Assembly (NCBI RefSeq): GCF_036634175.1
Contig: NZ_JAZIFX010000001.1
Span: 620,001 to 684,000, forward strand
Origin: Streptomyces sp. P9-A2
GTDB taxonomy: Bacteria; Actinomycetota; Actinomycetes; Streptomycetales; Streptomycetaceae
Length of the DNA: 64,000 nt
Direction: 5' to 3'
The position numbers and the translations under genes are program-made. The notes under the pieces are model-generated. The model was not told the DNA's origin and searched no databases. It was given only the letters and a program-made list of their open reading frames with translations. The stretch's first letter is position 1. Each line of letters starts with the position of its first letter. Positions 27,041 to 36,211 of the stretch are shown piece by piece.

Positions 27041-28363
27041 TTAAGACAACGTTCCGGCCGTCGTGGCGATCTCGTCCTTCATCGCTGTGAGCCGATCCCA
27101 GTTCTTGGAGAACACGAGCAGTTCGGCTCCCGGACCGAGATCCGAGTTGCAGCCGAGAACCACAGCCCCTTCACCTGAGTCCTTGTCGTACCTCACGCCC
27201 GCCCTCTCGATCGACCGGAGAAGGTCCGCGAGCCCCGCGGGCACAACATTGAGGATGGAAGAGAAGAAGTTGTTGCGGGCGTAGTCGTGCCCGAGGAGTC
27301 GTTCGGCGACGGTGTGGTAGATGAGACCGCCGCTCCAGCGAGCGTTGATCTCGTGGAAGAAGACCCGGCCATCGTCCAGCACGATGCCGTCGATGTTCAC
27401 GTACCCGCGGTAGCCGATGGTCCGGACCAGTTCGATGAACTCTTCCGCGGGCTTCAAGGTCGCCTCGAACTCAGAACGTGACGGGGAGTCCAGTCCGATC
27501 CACTTGGCGCTGCCGCCAGAACCCTCCGGCAACTGCTCGTACTTCAGGATCGAGCTGTGCAGGAAACGTGCACGGTCGCCGTCGAGGTGGTACTCGAAGA
27601 AGAATCGTTGGTCTGCGCGGTGGTACGTCTCCAACGTGATGAACTGGTTCTGGGTGTCCGTCAGCTGCGACCACAGGGTGTCTGCGAGGGTATCGAGCTG
27701 GTCGTTGGCGTACGCCAGGACCTCGCGCGTTCCCGGGAAGGACGACTCCGGCGACGTCGATATTCCGATGTTGCCGTGGCCGCCACCACTCCTGTCCTGC
27801 TTGGCGATGACCATTCCGGTCTCAGCGATCAGTTCCTGGATCGCGCTCCGCACCTCAGCCGGACCGCGAGCGACGACGCCGTCCGTCAGCGGGGTGCCGA
27901 GACCGGCCGCCAGCCTGCGGAACGTCGACTTCATGTTCAGCAGATCGATGCCGTTCTGCATGGCGAACTCGTAGCCGTCGAGCGCTGCGACGTTCAGCTT
28001 CCGGGTCAGCTGCGCGGCGGCGCGCGTCGACACGCAGGGGAACAAGCTCCATCCCGCGCCGGTTCCCGTGTGCGCGGCGAGCCGGTCGATGAACTCCGGA
28101 TCCTGCAGGACCGCTTCGCTCAGCGGAGTCTGCGTCCGCTCCACGTGGACGCTCGTGCCGTCGATGCCGAGGGTGTCCGCAACGTAGCCCGGGAAGTCGG
28201 GGTCCACGGTGTCGGGTATGACCAGCACGTCCCCGTCCTCCGCGTGCCACAGGAACCTCGCCGTCGTGTCGGTCGACGACGCCGTCGCATCCGAGATTCC
28301 CAACCAGTCGCGAACCTGCTCCGAGTAGTCGGCCCGGAAGTTCGGAAGGATGATCTTTGGCAA
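27041..28363 (-). CDS. PGM1-like ATP-grasp peptide ligase
   Basis: 440 aa from TTG 28363 with GGAG 8 bases upstream. ATP-grasp enzymes form amide bonds through an acyl phosphate. Seen: an N-terminal pre-ATP-grasp domain (about 1-150), the nucleotide loop AKQDRSGGGHGNIG (near 215), LETYHRADQRFFFEYH, and the metal site FFHEINARWSGG (near 340). The order and C-terminal region resemble the PGM1 family (pheganomycin, ketomemicin), which adds an amino acid to a free amine outside an NRPS. It could replace the missing condensation domains here (inference). Confidence 0.85.
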   Translation of the reverse strand: MPKIILPNFRADYSEQVRDWLGISDATASSTDTTARFLWHAEDGDVLVIPDTVDPDFPGYVADTLGIDGTSVHVERTQTPLSEAVLQDPEFIDRLAAHTGTGAGWSLFPCVSTRAAAQLTRKLNVAALDGYEFAMQNGIDLLNMKSTFRRLAAGLGTPLTDGVVARGPAEVRSAIQELIAETGMVIAKQDRSGGGHGNIGISTSPESSFPGTREVLAYANDQLDTLADTLWSQLTDTQNQFITLETYHRADQRFFFEYHLDGDRARFLHSSILKYEQLPEGSGGSAKWIGLDSPSRSEFEATLKPAEEFIELVRTIGYRGYVNIDGIVLDDGRVFFHEINARWSGGLIYHTVAERLLGHDYARNNFFSSILNVVPAGLADLLRSIERAGVRYDKDSGEGAVVLGCNSDLGPGAELLVFSKNWDRLTAMKDEIATTAGTLS

Positions 28364-28408
28364 CCGTGATCTCCGCTCTCTGTGGATACGTCATGCCGGC
28401 CGGACGCG

Positions 28409-28957
28409 TCAGGGATTCTCGTGGCGGAAGTCGAGCTCCGCGTGCAGTTTCGGGATCCCGTCGGACGTGATGGTCACCACGTTGTGCAGATGCCCTGGTC
28501 CGTCGGAGGTGAAATCGTCGGTCATGATGACGTCGCCGCCGTGGTCGCGCAACAGGATCGCGCCCGAGAAGATCAGGTGACCGTCGACCCAACCAGCACC
28601 GGACGTGACCGCATCGATGTGGTTGCCCCGATCGTCGAAGTAGATCGACACGAACTGCTCGAGCTCGGGGCTCCAGCCGAAGATGTATCGGCAGTGCTGA
28701 CCCGTCGGGTGCAGCTCGTTCGGTTCCTGGGTGTAGTCCCACTCGTACCACGTGCCCCGGAGGATCGGCGAGAGCTTGCCCCGGAACAATCCCTTCACCG
28801 GGGAATCCTCGCGTCCCGGAGGGTACACCGTGGATTCGCATCGCCAGTTGCCCAGGAAGGGGGTGAGGGGACGCATCTCCTCGCGGGGTACGAACCCATC
28901 CGGCACGGGCAGGACGAGGCCCTGCGGGAGTTCGTGGGAGCTGGAGGTCTCGGACAT
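28409..28957 (-). CDS. DUF1579-like small beta-barrel protein
   Basis: 182 aa from ATG 28957 with AGGAG upstream. Seen: LTPFLGNWRCESTVYPPG near residue 30, RGTWYEWDYTQ, a YIFGWSPELEQFVSIYFDDRG strand pair and a terminal LDFRHENP. This is the pattern of calycin-like DUF1579 proteins, which bind small ligands or have no known role. No signal peptide. Its place between the PanD-like and ATP-grasp genes (gaps of 117 and 45 bases) suggests it handles a pathway intermediate; this is inference. Confidence 0.65.
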   Translation of the reverse strand: MSETSSSHELPQGLVLPVPDGFVPREEMRPLTPFLGNWRCESTVYPPGREDSPVKGLFRGKLSPILRGTWYEWDYTQEPNELHPTGQHCRYIFGWSPELEQFVSIYFDDRGNHIDAVTSGAGWVDGHLIFSGAILLRDHGGDVIMTDDFTSDGPGHLHNVVTITSDGIPKLHAELDFRHENP

Positions 28958-29074
28958 CGTGTGCTGCTCCTGTCGATCGTCGTGCTGATGGGGATCTCGG
29001 AACACCGCGTGGTCGGCGTCGCGATGCGCCGGGCCCTCGCGCCGGCCGCTCATCGCGTCGAACGACGTGTGCAG

Positions 29075-29896
29075 CTACTGCCGGATCGCCGCAGTTCCGT
29101 CGGTCAGCACCAGCGACATGCGATGGTTCTTGTCGGCGAACCGGAACGACGCGACGCTGACCGTTGCTCCGAGCGGAGCGAATCCGGCCATGGCCCCGGT
29201 GGTCATGATCACGCCGTCGGGCATGGGCACGGCGTAGGTGTTCGTCCCGCCGCCGGCCGACGAGTTGTAGACCGTCACCATTGTGTGCCGGGACATGTTG
29301 GCTTCGCGCATCACGCTGCCCGGGATCTCCGCGCTCCCGAGCAGGCAGTCGTCCTTCGTGTCGTTGACGACGAGCCCCGTGATCAAGCTGTTGACCATCA
29401 GCCTGGGCATCAGCTCCTCCCTGAGCGGGTGTTCGTCCGGCACCGACCCCAGTTCCTCGTCACCGGTCAGGCGCTCGTACTTCAACGTCCCGGTGTCCAG
29501 CTTGTTGCCCGGGATGATGCCGTAGTCGACGATGGGCAGCGTTCCGTCCGCGTGGAGTTCCTGGCCGCGATCCCCGAGCCTGGTCTCCGATATGATGCAC
29601 ACCAGGTCGCCTGTGCTCAGGAAGTGGGCGACGCTGCCGCGGGCTTCCACCATGCCGGTGTCGGAATGCACGACGAACGTGTGCACCCGGTTCTCGATGT
29701 TGCTGGCGCCGATGCGAGCGACGATCACCGCCTCCCCGAGCACGAGATCGCTCACGGCGCACAGCTCCGGCGGCAGCGCGATGCCCTCACCGATGGCGGA
29801 GTCCGACCGCGCGCTCTCGTTCGTGGATCGATAGGCCGCATCAATGGTCAGGTTGTGGATCGCGCTCCGCTTGCACGGCATCTCGGGACCGATCAC
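29075..29896 (-). CDS. Tandem PanD-like (aspartate-decarboxylase-fold) protein
   Basis: 273 aa from GTG 29896, chosen for GGAGGA 6 bases upstream. Two copies of the PanD double-psi barrel appear in tandem. Domain 1 (about 10-115): KRSAIHNLTIDAAY, SDSAIGEGIALP, HTFVVHSDTG, GSVAHFLSTGDLVCIIS. Domain 2 (about 140-260): NSLITGLVVND, LLGSAEIPGSVM, NTYAVPMPDG, TGAMAGFAPLGATVSVASF. PanD self-cleaves at a Gly-Ser to make a pyruvoyl group; domain 2 keeps Gly-Ser, domain 1 has Asp-Ser. The PanD lysine and arginine of the active site are not obvious. Possibly a pyruvoyl decarboxylase with a new substrate, or a non-catalytic relative. First gene of the operon. Confidence 0.6.
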   Translation of the reverse strand: MIGPEMPCKRSAIHNLTIDAAYRSTNESARSDSAIGEGIALPPELCAVSDLVLGEAVIVARIGASNIENRVHTFVVHSDTGMVEARGSVAHFLSTGDLVCIISETRLGDRGQELHADGTLPIVDYGIIPGNKLDTGTLKYERLTGDEELGSVPDEHPLREELMPRLMVNSLITGLVVNDTKDDCLLGSAEIPGSVMREANMSRHTMVTVYNSSAGGGTNTYAVPMPDGVIMTTGAMAGFAPLGATVSVASFRFADKNHRMSLVLTDGTAAIRQ

Positions 29897-30303
29897 GGAT
29901 GCTCCTCCGAATTCGTTGTTGACTAATTGCCAGGTTCCTGCGCGCCGATCACCTGTCGGACCGGCGCTGCGGGTGTGGATACCGGCCGACCCGTGGACGT
30001 CGGCTCGTGCGCATCGGTGCATCGTCGTCTGCGTCCTCGGACCGAAGCCTGCACTCCCATCTTCCGAATTCGAGTTCGTGCAGTCGGAACCCCGCGAGAT
30101 GTTCGACGATTCGCCCGCTTGGTCGGGCAGTCGGCACTGATTCTGATAACCGGCGCCAGCTATCCTGCTACCGTCATGGAGATGGTGCCACATCAGAAGC
30201 CCCCACTAGTGAGTGGCTGTGATGTTGGCCGGAATTCGACGGCGAGATGTACGCGAGGGCACGTGAAACGGACGCCGATGCTAACAACCATGTCCCCCTC
30301 TAA
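29897..30303. other. Upstream region of the PanD-like operon
   Basis: 407 bases without a supported gene. It should hold the promoter of the four-gene minus-strand operon. The left end of IS1380 copy B, with its CTAA target duplication, lies at its far edge, so any divergent partner gene has been separated. No operator or riboswitch could be identified by eye. Confidence 0.4.
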
Positions 30304-31964
30304 CCTCGATCTTTCGTGATGGGCCGCCGACGGAGTCGGGGGCCCATTTCGTTGTCGGTGGCTGGGACCGGGCAGGTTGAGGGCCCGGGTGTCGTCTCGG
30401 GTGGACGCCGGGTTCCACTGCTCCGGGCTGGCACGTTGTCTTGCAGGGACAGGTGAGTTGGCTGGTCAGCCAGGGGTTGGCAGGGGTGCGAGCCGTTCGA
30501 GGGCCTCTGTGATCTCGCGGGTCCAGGGCCAGTGGCGGGCGAGGCGAAGGAGGAGGCGCCGGCCGGTGGTGACGAGCTGGCCGGCCGCGGAGAACAGGCG
30601 GAGTCGCAGGCGGCGGGGTTCCCAGAGCCGGGTCTGGCCGGTCAGGGCGAGCATGGGCATCCAGGCCAGCAGGTCGAGGGCGATCTGGACGATCTCCAGC
30701 CAGATGCCGTTCTGCGCGGTGTCGTGCAGGGGCAGGTTGCGCAGTCCGGTCGCTCGCGCGGCCCGGATGCGGTCCTCCGCGCGGGCTCGCAGCCGGTGGC
30801 GGAGTTCGAGTCCGGCGATCGGCTGGTTGAGGGTGTTGGTGGCGAAGCAGGTGATACGCATGCCGTCGGCGTCCGTGATTCTCAACTGGGCTCCGGGATG
30901 AGGCCGTTCCTTGCGGACGATCAACCGAATGTCCTGTGGCCAGCCGTCGAGCAGGTCACCGGTGAGTTCGGCGACCCAGGCCCCGCCACGGACCTCGCCG
31001 TCCGATTCGACCGCCGGCGTCCAGGCCGATGCGGGGATCTTCAGAACGTGCTCGTGGATGGCCTCGGTGATCACCATGCCGACCGAGCAGGACAGCCAGC
31101 GTCCGCGCTGGGCGAGCCAGGCCACGAACTCGTGGGTGCCGCCCGCGGAATCACAGCGGATCAGTGTCCGCCGTCCCCGCCGGTATTTCTTGGGCAGTTG
31201 AGCGAGGGCGAGGCGAGCGACGGTGATGTGGTCGGCGGCCGTGTTCGAGCCCGCGTTGCCGGGCCGGAGGTGGGCTGCGACAGGTTCGCCGGTTCCTCCC
31301 GGGCCGTGGTCGACGAAGCCCATGAGCGGATGGTGTCCGTAGGTCTTCTTCCAGGTCGGGGCCGCGTCCTGCTTGTCCGAGTGCGCGACGACCAGGACCC
31401 CGTCCAGGTCCACGGTCACCTGCCCGCCGACATCCGGAGCCCGCTCGCCGGCCAACTCCCAGACCCTTTTGCGGACTTCGGAACGTGCGGCGCGGATCGC
31501 GGTCAGCGCCTTCTCGCCGGAGGCGGCGAGGGTGCCGATCAAACGGGAGACCGTCGGATCGGAGGCGACCGGGCCGAACACACCCGGCTCGGCCCGCAGC
31601 ATGCCGACGTCGGCCAGGCAGTCGCCGCCGAGTGCGACCGCCAGTGCGAGGTCCACGAGCATCTTGCCGGGATCGTGGACGGCTCGCGGTCTCCGCCACG
31701 GGGTCAGGGCTGCGGATATCGCCTGGTCAAAGCCGATCTTGCGGACCGTTTCGACCAACAGGACCGAACCGGCCTGCGAGACCACGGCCCGGCCGTCATC
31801 CCGGACAAGGACATGGGGATAGGACCCGATAGGCTGCTTCACCTGGAAAGTGCCTCCGACAGGGGCGGGAACAAGGACCTCAGCAATCCTCATTCTCGCT
31901 GGTCAGAGGCACTTTCTGCTTCCCTGACCGCCTACCGGACAGCCCGCTTCATGAAAGCGCGAGG
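30304..31964 (-). mobile_element. IS1380-family element, intact copy B (1661 bp)
   Basis: Terminal inverted repeats CCTCGATCTTTCGTGAT (left) and CCTCGCGCTTTCATGAA (right, complement). Flanked by a perfect 4-base duplication CTAA at 30300-30303 and 31965-31968, which fixes the ends. Carries one intact transposase gene. Confidence 0.96.
30466..31893 (-). CDS. IS1380 transposase
   Basis: 475 aa, full family length, DDE type. Seen: VVSQAGSVLLVETVRK near the N-terminus, VTVDLDGVLVVAHSDKQDA (first Asp), TLIRCDSAGGTHEFVAWLA (second Asp) and WLEIVQIALDLLAWMPML near the C-terminus (Glu). A GTG at the AAGCAGCC context about 18 codons in is an alternative start. This copy is the uninterrupted reference that reveals the intron and frame breaks in copy A. 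Confidence 0.95.
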   Translation of the reverse strand: MRIAEVLVPAPVGGTFQVKQPIGSYPHVLVRDDGRAVVSQAGSVLLVETVRKIGFDQAISAALTPWRRPRAVHDPGKMLVDLALAVALGGDCLADVGMLRAEPGVFGPVASDPTVSRLIGTLAASGEKALTAIRAARSEVRKRVWELAGERAPDVGGQVTVDLDGVLVVAHSDKQDAAPTWKKTYGHHPLMGFVDHGPGGTGEPVAAHLRPGNAGSNTAADHITVARLALAQLPKKYRRGRRTLIRCDSAGGTHEFVAWLAQRGRWLSCSVGMVITEAIHEHVLKIPASAWTPAVESDGEVRGGAWVAELTGDLLDGWPQDIRLIVRKERPHPGAQLRITDADGMRITCFATNTLNQPIAGLELRHRLRARAEDRIRAARATGLRNLPLHDTAQNGIWLEIVQIALDLLAWMPMLALTGQTRLWEPRRLRLRLFSAAGQLVTTGRRLLLRLARHWPWTREITEALERLAPLPTPG

Positions 31965-32311
31965 CTAACCAGACTTGAACTTCCGGGCGCTTGCTGGTTC
32001 TGTGTCGCGCGTGTCGCGCGTCAGAGTTCTTGGCAGAGCCCGTTGCCTACGGGTGTTCTACCGCCTGAGGAGAAGACCCGTGAAGGTCTACGGCGTAACC
32101 GTGGCGATGCCGCAGGGGCATAGCCGGGCGCCTCACCCGTCGATCGATCAGCGGTGAACGTGGGAACCGTCCGCGATCTGCTCCCGACCCAAGTCGCCTC
32201 CAGCGGCACGGGACGGGATAGGCGCGTTGCCCGCCGAAGGGCGTGGGCGGGGCGGAGCCGCCGTAGTACTCCGGGGCCGGGAGAGCCGGCCGCACGGGGA
32301 AGGGCGGCAGC

Positions 32312-33797
32312 GTGACAGACAAGGAGAGGACTGCAACGTCCGAAGATGCCCTGGTGAACACCGGGGTCGGGATGGCCGCCGCTTGGCGGCTGGGTGTCCC
32401 GGTATGGAAGATGCAGCTCAAGTTGCACCAGCGGGCGCAGGCGGATGCCTCGCGCCGATTCGACGATCTGTACAACACTGGTCTACGACCCGGGGTTCCT
32501 GATCGATGCCTGGCACAGGGTCGCGGGCAACACCGGGGCGAAGACGGCTGGGATCGACGGGCTGACCGTGGCCGCGATCGAATCCGGGCCGGGAGTACAG
32601 CCGTTCCTGATGGACATCAGGGACGAGCTCAAGGCGCGGATCTACCGGCCCGCACCGGTGCGGCGCACCCAGATCCCCAAGTCCAACGGGAAGATGCGTG
32701 ATCTTGGCATTCCGACCGTGAAGGACCGGGGCGTGCAAGCCGCACTGAAGGCGGTCCTGGAGCCCATCTTCGAGGCCGACTTCCTGCCGGTCTCCTACGG
32801 GTTCCGGCCGGGCCGCCGAGCCCATGACGCCATCGCGGAGATTGTGTATCTGGCCCGCCGGGGCTACTCCGTAGTCCTGGAAGCCGACATCGAGGCGTGT
32901 TTCGACAACATCGATCACGTCGCCCTGATGGACCGGCTACGGGCCAGGATCTCCGACAAGCGCGTCCTGGCGCTGGTGAAGGCGTACTTGAAGGCCGGGG
33001 TCATGCACCACGGCATCGCCAAGGACACCCCCACCGGCACTCCCCAGGGCGGGATCCTCTCCCCGCTGCTGGCCAACATCGCTCTGACGGCACTGGACGA
33101 GCACTTCCACGTCCGGTGGCACACCCTGATGGGCACCAGTTGGCAGCGCGAGAAGCGACGCAAGATCGGAACGGGAAACTGGAGATTGGTCCGCTACGCG
33201 GACGACTTCGTCGTCCTCGTCAGCGGCCCGGCCCACCGGGCCGAGGTGTCGGCCCTGTGCGAGCAGGTCGCCGAGGTCCTGGCCCCGCTCGGACCGCGGC
33301 TTTCACCGGAGAAGACCCGTGTGGTCCACATCGAAGACGGCTTCGACTTTCTCGACCACCACATCCGCCGCCAGCGGAAACGCGACACGAACAAGCTCGT
33401 CGTCTATACCCGGCCCTCGAAGAAGGCCATCAAGGCCGTCAAGGACCGAGTCTCGGAACGGACCTACAGATACACCCAGAATCAGAGTCTGGCCACCCTC
33501 CTGGAGGGCCTGAACCGGACGATGACCGGGTGGGCGACCTACTTCCGACACGGCGCGGCGAAGCGGACATTCAACGCGGTCGACCACCACGCGTGGCACC
33601 GCGTCGCGATCTGGCTCCGCCGCAAACACGGCATCCCCAGCAGCCAGTTGAAGGGATTCTGTGACCAGGGATGGAGGTTCGCCGACAGCGGCACCGTGTT
33701 CCTCGGCGCATCCAGCGTCATGATCGAACGCTACCGCTACCGCGGAGCTCGGATCCCGACTCCGTGGACCATCGAACCGGCAGCCAACAACGGCTGA
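32312..33797 (+). pseudogene. Group II intron 2 reverse transcriptase/maturase, frameshifted near its start
   Basis: The natural start is ATG 32312 (MTDKERTATSEDAL). After RRFDDLYN, near 32477, an extra AC shifts the frame; restoring it gives RFDDLYN-LVYDPGFL, the usual class C N-terminus. The remainder is intact: YGFRPGRRAHDAIAEI, EADIEACFDNIDHVAL, GTPQGGILSPLLAN, RYADDFVVLV (catalytic YADD), domain X (LLEGLNRTMTGWATYFRHG). No HNH domain. Translation could restart internally, but full activity is doubtful. Confidence 0.85.
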
Positions 33798-33818
33798 CCA
33801 CTGGCCAAGCCACGTGGA

Positions 33819-33918
33819 GAGCCGGATGCGTGGCCAACACGCACGTCCGGTTCGGGTCGGCGGCCCAGAGAAACGGAACGGCAGCAATGCCGTTCACCGC
33901 GCTCTGGGCCGACCGCAC
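33819..33918 (+). ncRNA. Group II intron 2, domains V and VI
   Basis: Domain V starts GAGCCGGATGCGTGG and ends CACGCACGTCCGGTTC (33819-33853). Domain VI is the long hairpin CGGCCCAGAG ... CTCTGGGCCG around GAACGGCAGCAATGCCGTTC. The same structure, with one base change just upstream, occurs inverted at 41579-41677. Confidence 0.85.
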
Positions 33919-34681
33919 ATGGTCAAAGCTGCTGCTGCGCCACGTCGAGCAGATCCGGCCGCACCTCGAACACGCCGTCCGGGTGCTGGGTGTCCAGCAT
34001 GCCTGGGGCCGCAACGCAGCACCGGTTTCTGGCGCGGACGGCGGGCAGCCCCGCCCCTGGACGCTGCCGGTGTCCTACCACGAGATCCGGGGCCTGGTCA
34101 CCGCGGTCCGCACCGCCTGCCTGATCCTCACCGCGGCGGCCAGCGGCATGCGGACGAGCGAACTGCTGGAACTGCGGGTCGGCTCCCGGCTGTCTCCCCG
34201 CATGGTCACCGGCGGCGGCCAGCGGTTCCGCCTGGCCAGCAAGGTCATCAAGGGCCGCCAGTTCGGCGGCGAGAACGACGAGTGGGTCGTCGTCGCCGAG
34301 GTCGACCAAGCGATCGCGCTCGCCAAACGCCTCCACGGCGGCGACATCGGCGAACCCGTGTTCGGCGCGATGGTCTTCCACACCAGCTACCCACGGCTGC
34401 GGAACTGGATCAACGGCCCCGCCGGGCATCGACTCGGTCTGACACCGATCCCCGCCGGCCCGCTCAACCTCCGGATGCTGCGCCGCACCCTTGCCCAGGA
34501 ACTAGCCCAACGTCCCGGCGGACTGCTCGCGGCGAAGATCCACCTCAAGCACGTGTCGACTGCCACCACCGAGGGCTACGCCAAGGCTCGGGAATTGCAT
34601 CAGACGGGCGAGAAGTCGCAGGTCGCCAGCTCGGGGCGAGGGCCTGATGGACTCCAACGCTACTACGAAGTGGCCTCCTGA
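33919..34681 (+). pseudogene. Tyrosine recombinase 1, N-terminus missing
   Basis: About 250 residues of the catalytic half of a phage-type integrase: SGMRTSELLELRVG (first Arg), NLRMLRRTLAQEL (an RHT-like box with Arg in the His position), and KHVSTATTEGYAKAREL (His and nucleophile Tyr). The N-terminal DNA-binding domain is absent; group II intron 2 abuts the truncated end. First of three recombinases in a row on this strand. Their order suggests a recombinase-in-trio or Tn554-like element. Confidence 0.75.
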
Positions 34682-34746
34682 TCAGGAAGTTTGCCAGACG
34701 AATCCCATCTGATGCAGGATTTGCCCTCCAGAAGGGAGGGTCTGGA

Positions 34747-35849
34747 GTGGTGCAAGAGCGGAAGGTGGCCCTGGCCGGGGCGGCTCATCTGGAGCTTGTC
34801 TCCGGGGTGATCCAGCTGCGTCCGGAGGACGCGATGGTCGATGCGATGCTGCGGGGCTGGCGGGCTCAGCAGATGTCCCGGGGTTTGAAGGAAGGCACGA
34901 TCGCCGGGCGGGAACGGCTGATCCGGCGCTTCCATGAATTCACCAACGAGTACCCGTGGTCGTGGCTGCCGGGCCACATGGACGAGTGGTCAGCCTCGCT
35001 GACGGGCGAGAAGCACCTGGCACCGTCCACGATCCGCAGCTACCAAGGCGACGTTCGGCAGTTCACAGAGTTCCTCGTCGACGGCCGCTACGGCTGGGGG
35101 CGGCCTGCGAGGACGCCTTCGGCACCCACCCCGTGGCGATCTGCCACGAGTGGAACACCATCGCCCATCTCAACGACTACGAGGGCGACCCGGAGGCCAG
35201 GCCGTTCACCCGGGCAGAACTACAGCGGTTCCTCGACTACGCCGACGATCAGGTCGAACGCGCCGTGAAGTCCAAGCGCAAGGGCGCCCTTGCCGCCTAC
35301 CGCGACGCCACACTGTTCAAGGTCGTCTACGGGTGGGGTCTGCGTCGGACGGAGACTTCGAAGCTGGATGTCGTTGACTTCGGCCGCAACGCGAAGGCGC
35401 GACAGTTCGGCCGGTACGGCACGCTCAACGTCCGCTACGGCAAGGCGAAGAAGGGCCAGCCGCCGCGGCGCCGGAACGTGCTGTCGGTGATGGACTGGGC
35501 GGTGGACGCGGTCCAGGACTATGTGGAGAACGTCCGGCCGCGGTTCGGCTGCGAGGACCACCCGGCGTTGTGGGTCACTGAGCGGGGAGGGCGGGTCAAG
35601 CCCTCCGAGATCAACGCCCGGTTTGTGGCCTACCGCGACGCGTTGAAGCTCCCGAAGGAGCTCGTCCCCCACTCAATTCGCCATTCGTACGTCACGCATC
35701 TGACCGAGGACGGGGTTGACCGTCGGTTCATCCAGCAGCAAGTCGGCCACGAGTGCGACAGCTCCACCGCCATCTACACCCACGTCAGCGACGACTTCAT
35801 GAACACTGCCCTGAGCAAGGCACTTGCCCCGGCGTTCGCCGGGACGTGA
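34747..35849 (+). pseudogene. Tyrosine recombinase 2, single frameshift
   Basis: N-terminal SAM-like DNA-binding part (GLKEGTIAGRERLIRRFHEF, LAPSTIRSYQGDVRQF) in one frame, catalytic part in another: VYGWGLRRTETSKLDV (Arg), HSIRHSYVTHLTEDG (His-x-x-Arg), QQVGHECDSSTAIYTHVS (His, Tyr). The break near 35097 is a run of five G where six would restore the frame. All catalytic residues are present, so a sequencing error is possible. Confidence 0.8.
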
Positions 35850-35866
35850 CGAGGAAGGACCCGACG

Positions 35867-36211
35867 ATGGCCGCCAAGCTCGACTACCAGTGGCACCTGC
35901 GCAAGATCATGGCGGACCGCGGGATGTTCTCCACGACCGACCTGATCGCTCCGCTCGAGGAACGCGGCATCACGCTGTCCTCCAGCCAGGTCTACCGGCT
36001 CGTCGTGGACCGGCCCGAGCGGCTCAGCTTGAAGATCCTCATGTCCTTGCTGGACATCCTGGACTGCACTATGGACGACCTCATCGAGCCGATCGCAACG
36101 GCCGGCGTCGTGAAGAAGCCGAAGAAGGTGGCGGCAGGCGGGGCACCCGCCGCCGAGGGAGTCGGTGACCTGCGGCCCAAGCGGGCCCGGATCGCACCGG
36201 TGGACCGTTGA
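35867..36211 (+). CDS. Small helix-turn-helix (XRE-like) protein
   Basis: 114 aa from ATG 35867. Cro/C1-type domain in residues 1-75 (LRKIMADRGMFSTTDLIAPL, SSSQVYRLVVDRPERLSLKIL, LLDILDCTMDDLI) and a basic Lys/Arg-rich tail. Lies between recombinases 2 and 3 and overlaps the latter by four bases. Probably the element's regulator or an accessory factor comparable in position to small proteins of recombinase-trio elements. Confidence 0.8.
   Translation: MAAKLDYQWHLRKIMADRGMFSTTDLIAPLEERGITLSSSQVYRLVVDRPERLSLKILMSLLDILDCTMDDLIEPIATAGVVKKPKKVAAGGAPAAEGVGDLRPKRARIAPVDR

Larger units (their letters stand above)
31999..33918 (+). mobile_element. Group II intron 2 (probably class C)
   Basis: RT ORF 32312-33797 followed by domain V and VI. 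Size of about 1.9 kb and a maturase without an endonuclease domain fit bacterial class C. The 3' end lies near 33918 by comparison with the truncated copy at 41579-41793, which shares sequence up to GACCGCAC(ATGGTCA). The 5' end is a guess at GTGTCGCGCG, just after the right end of IS1380 copy B. The 3' flank is a recombinase gene missing its N-terminus. Confidence 0.75.

Noticed and set aside
31967..32000. AACCAG/CTGGTT hairpin before intron 2 as an attC-like or terminator target
   Set aside because: Six-base stem with a 20-base loop is too weak to claim, although class C introns do favour such sites.
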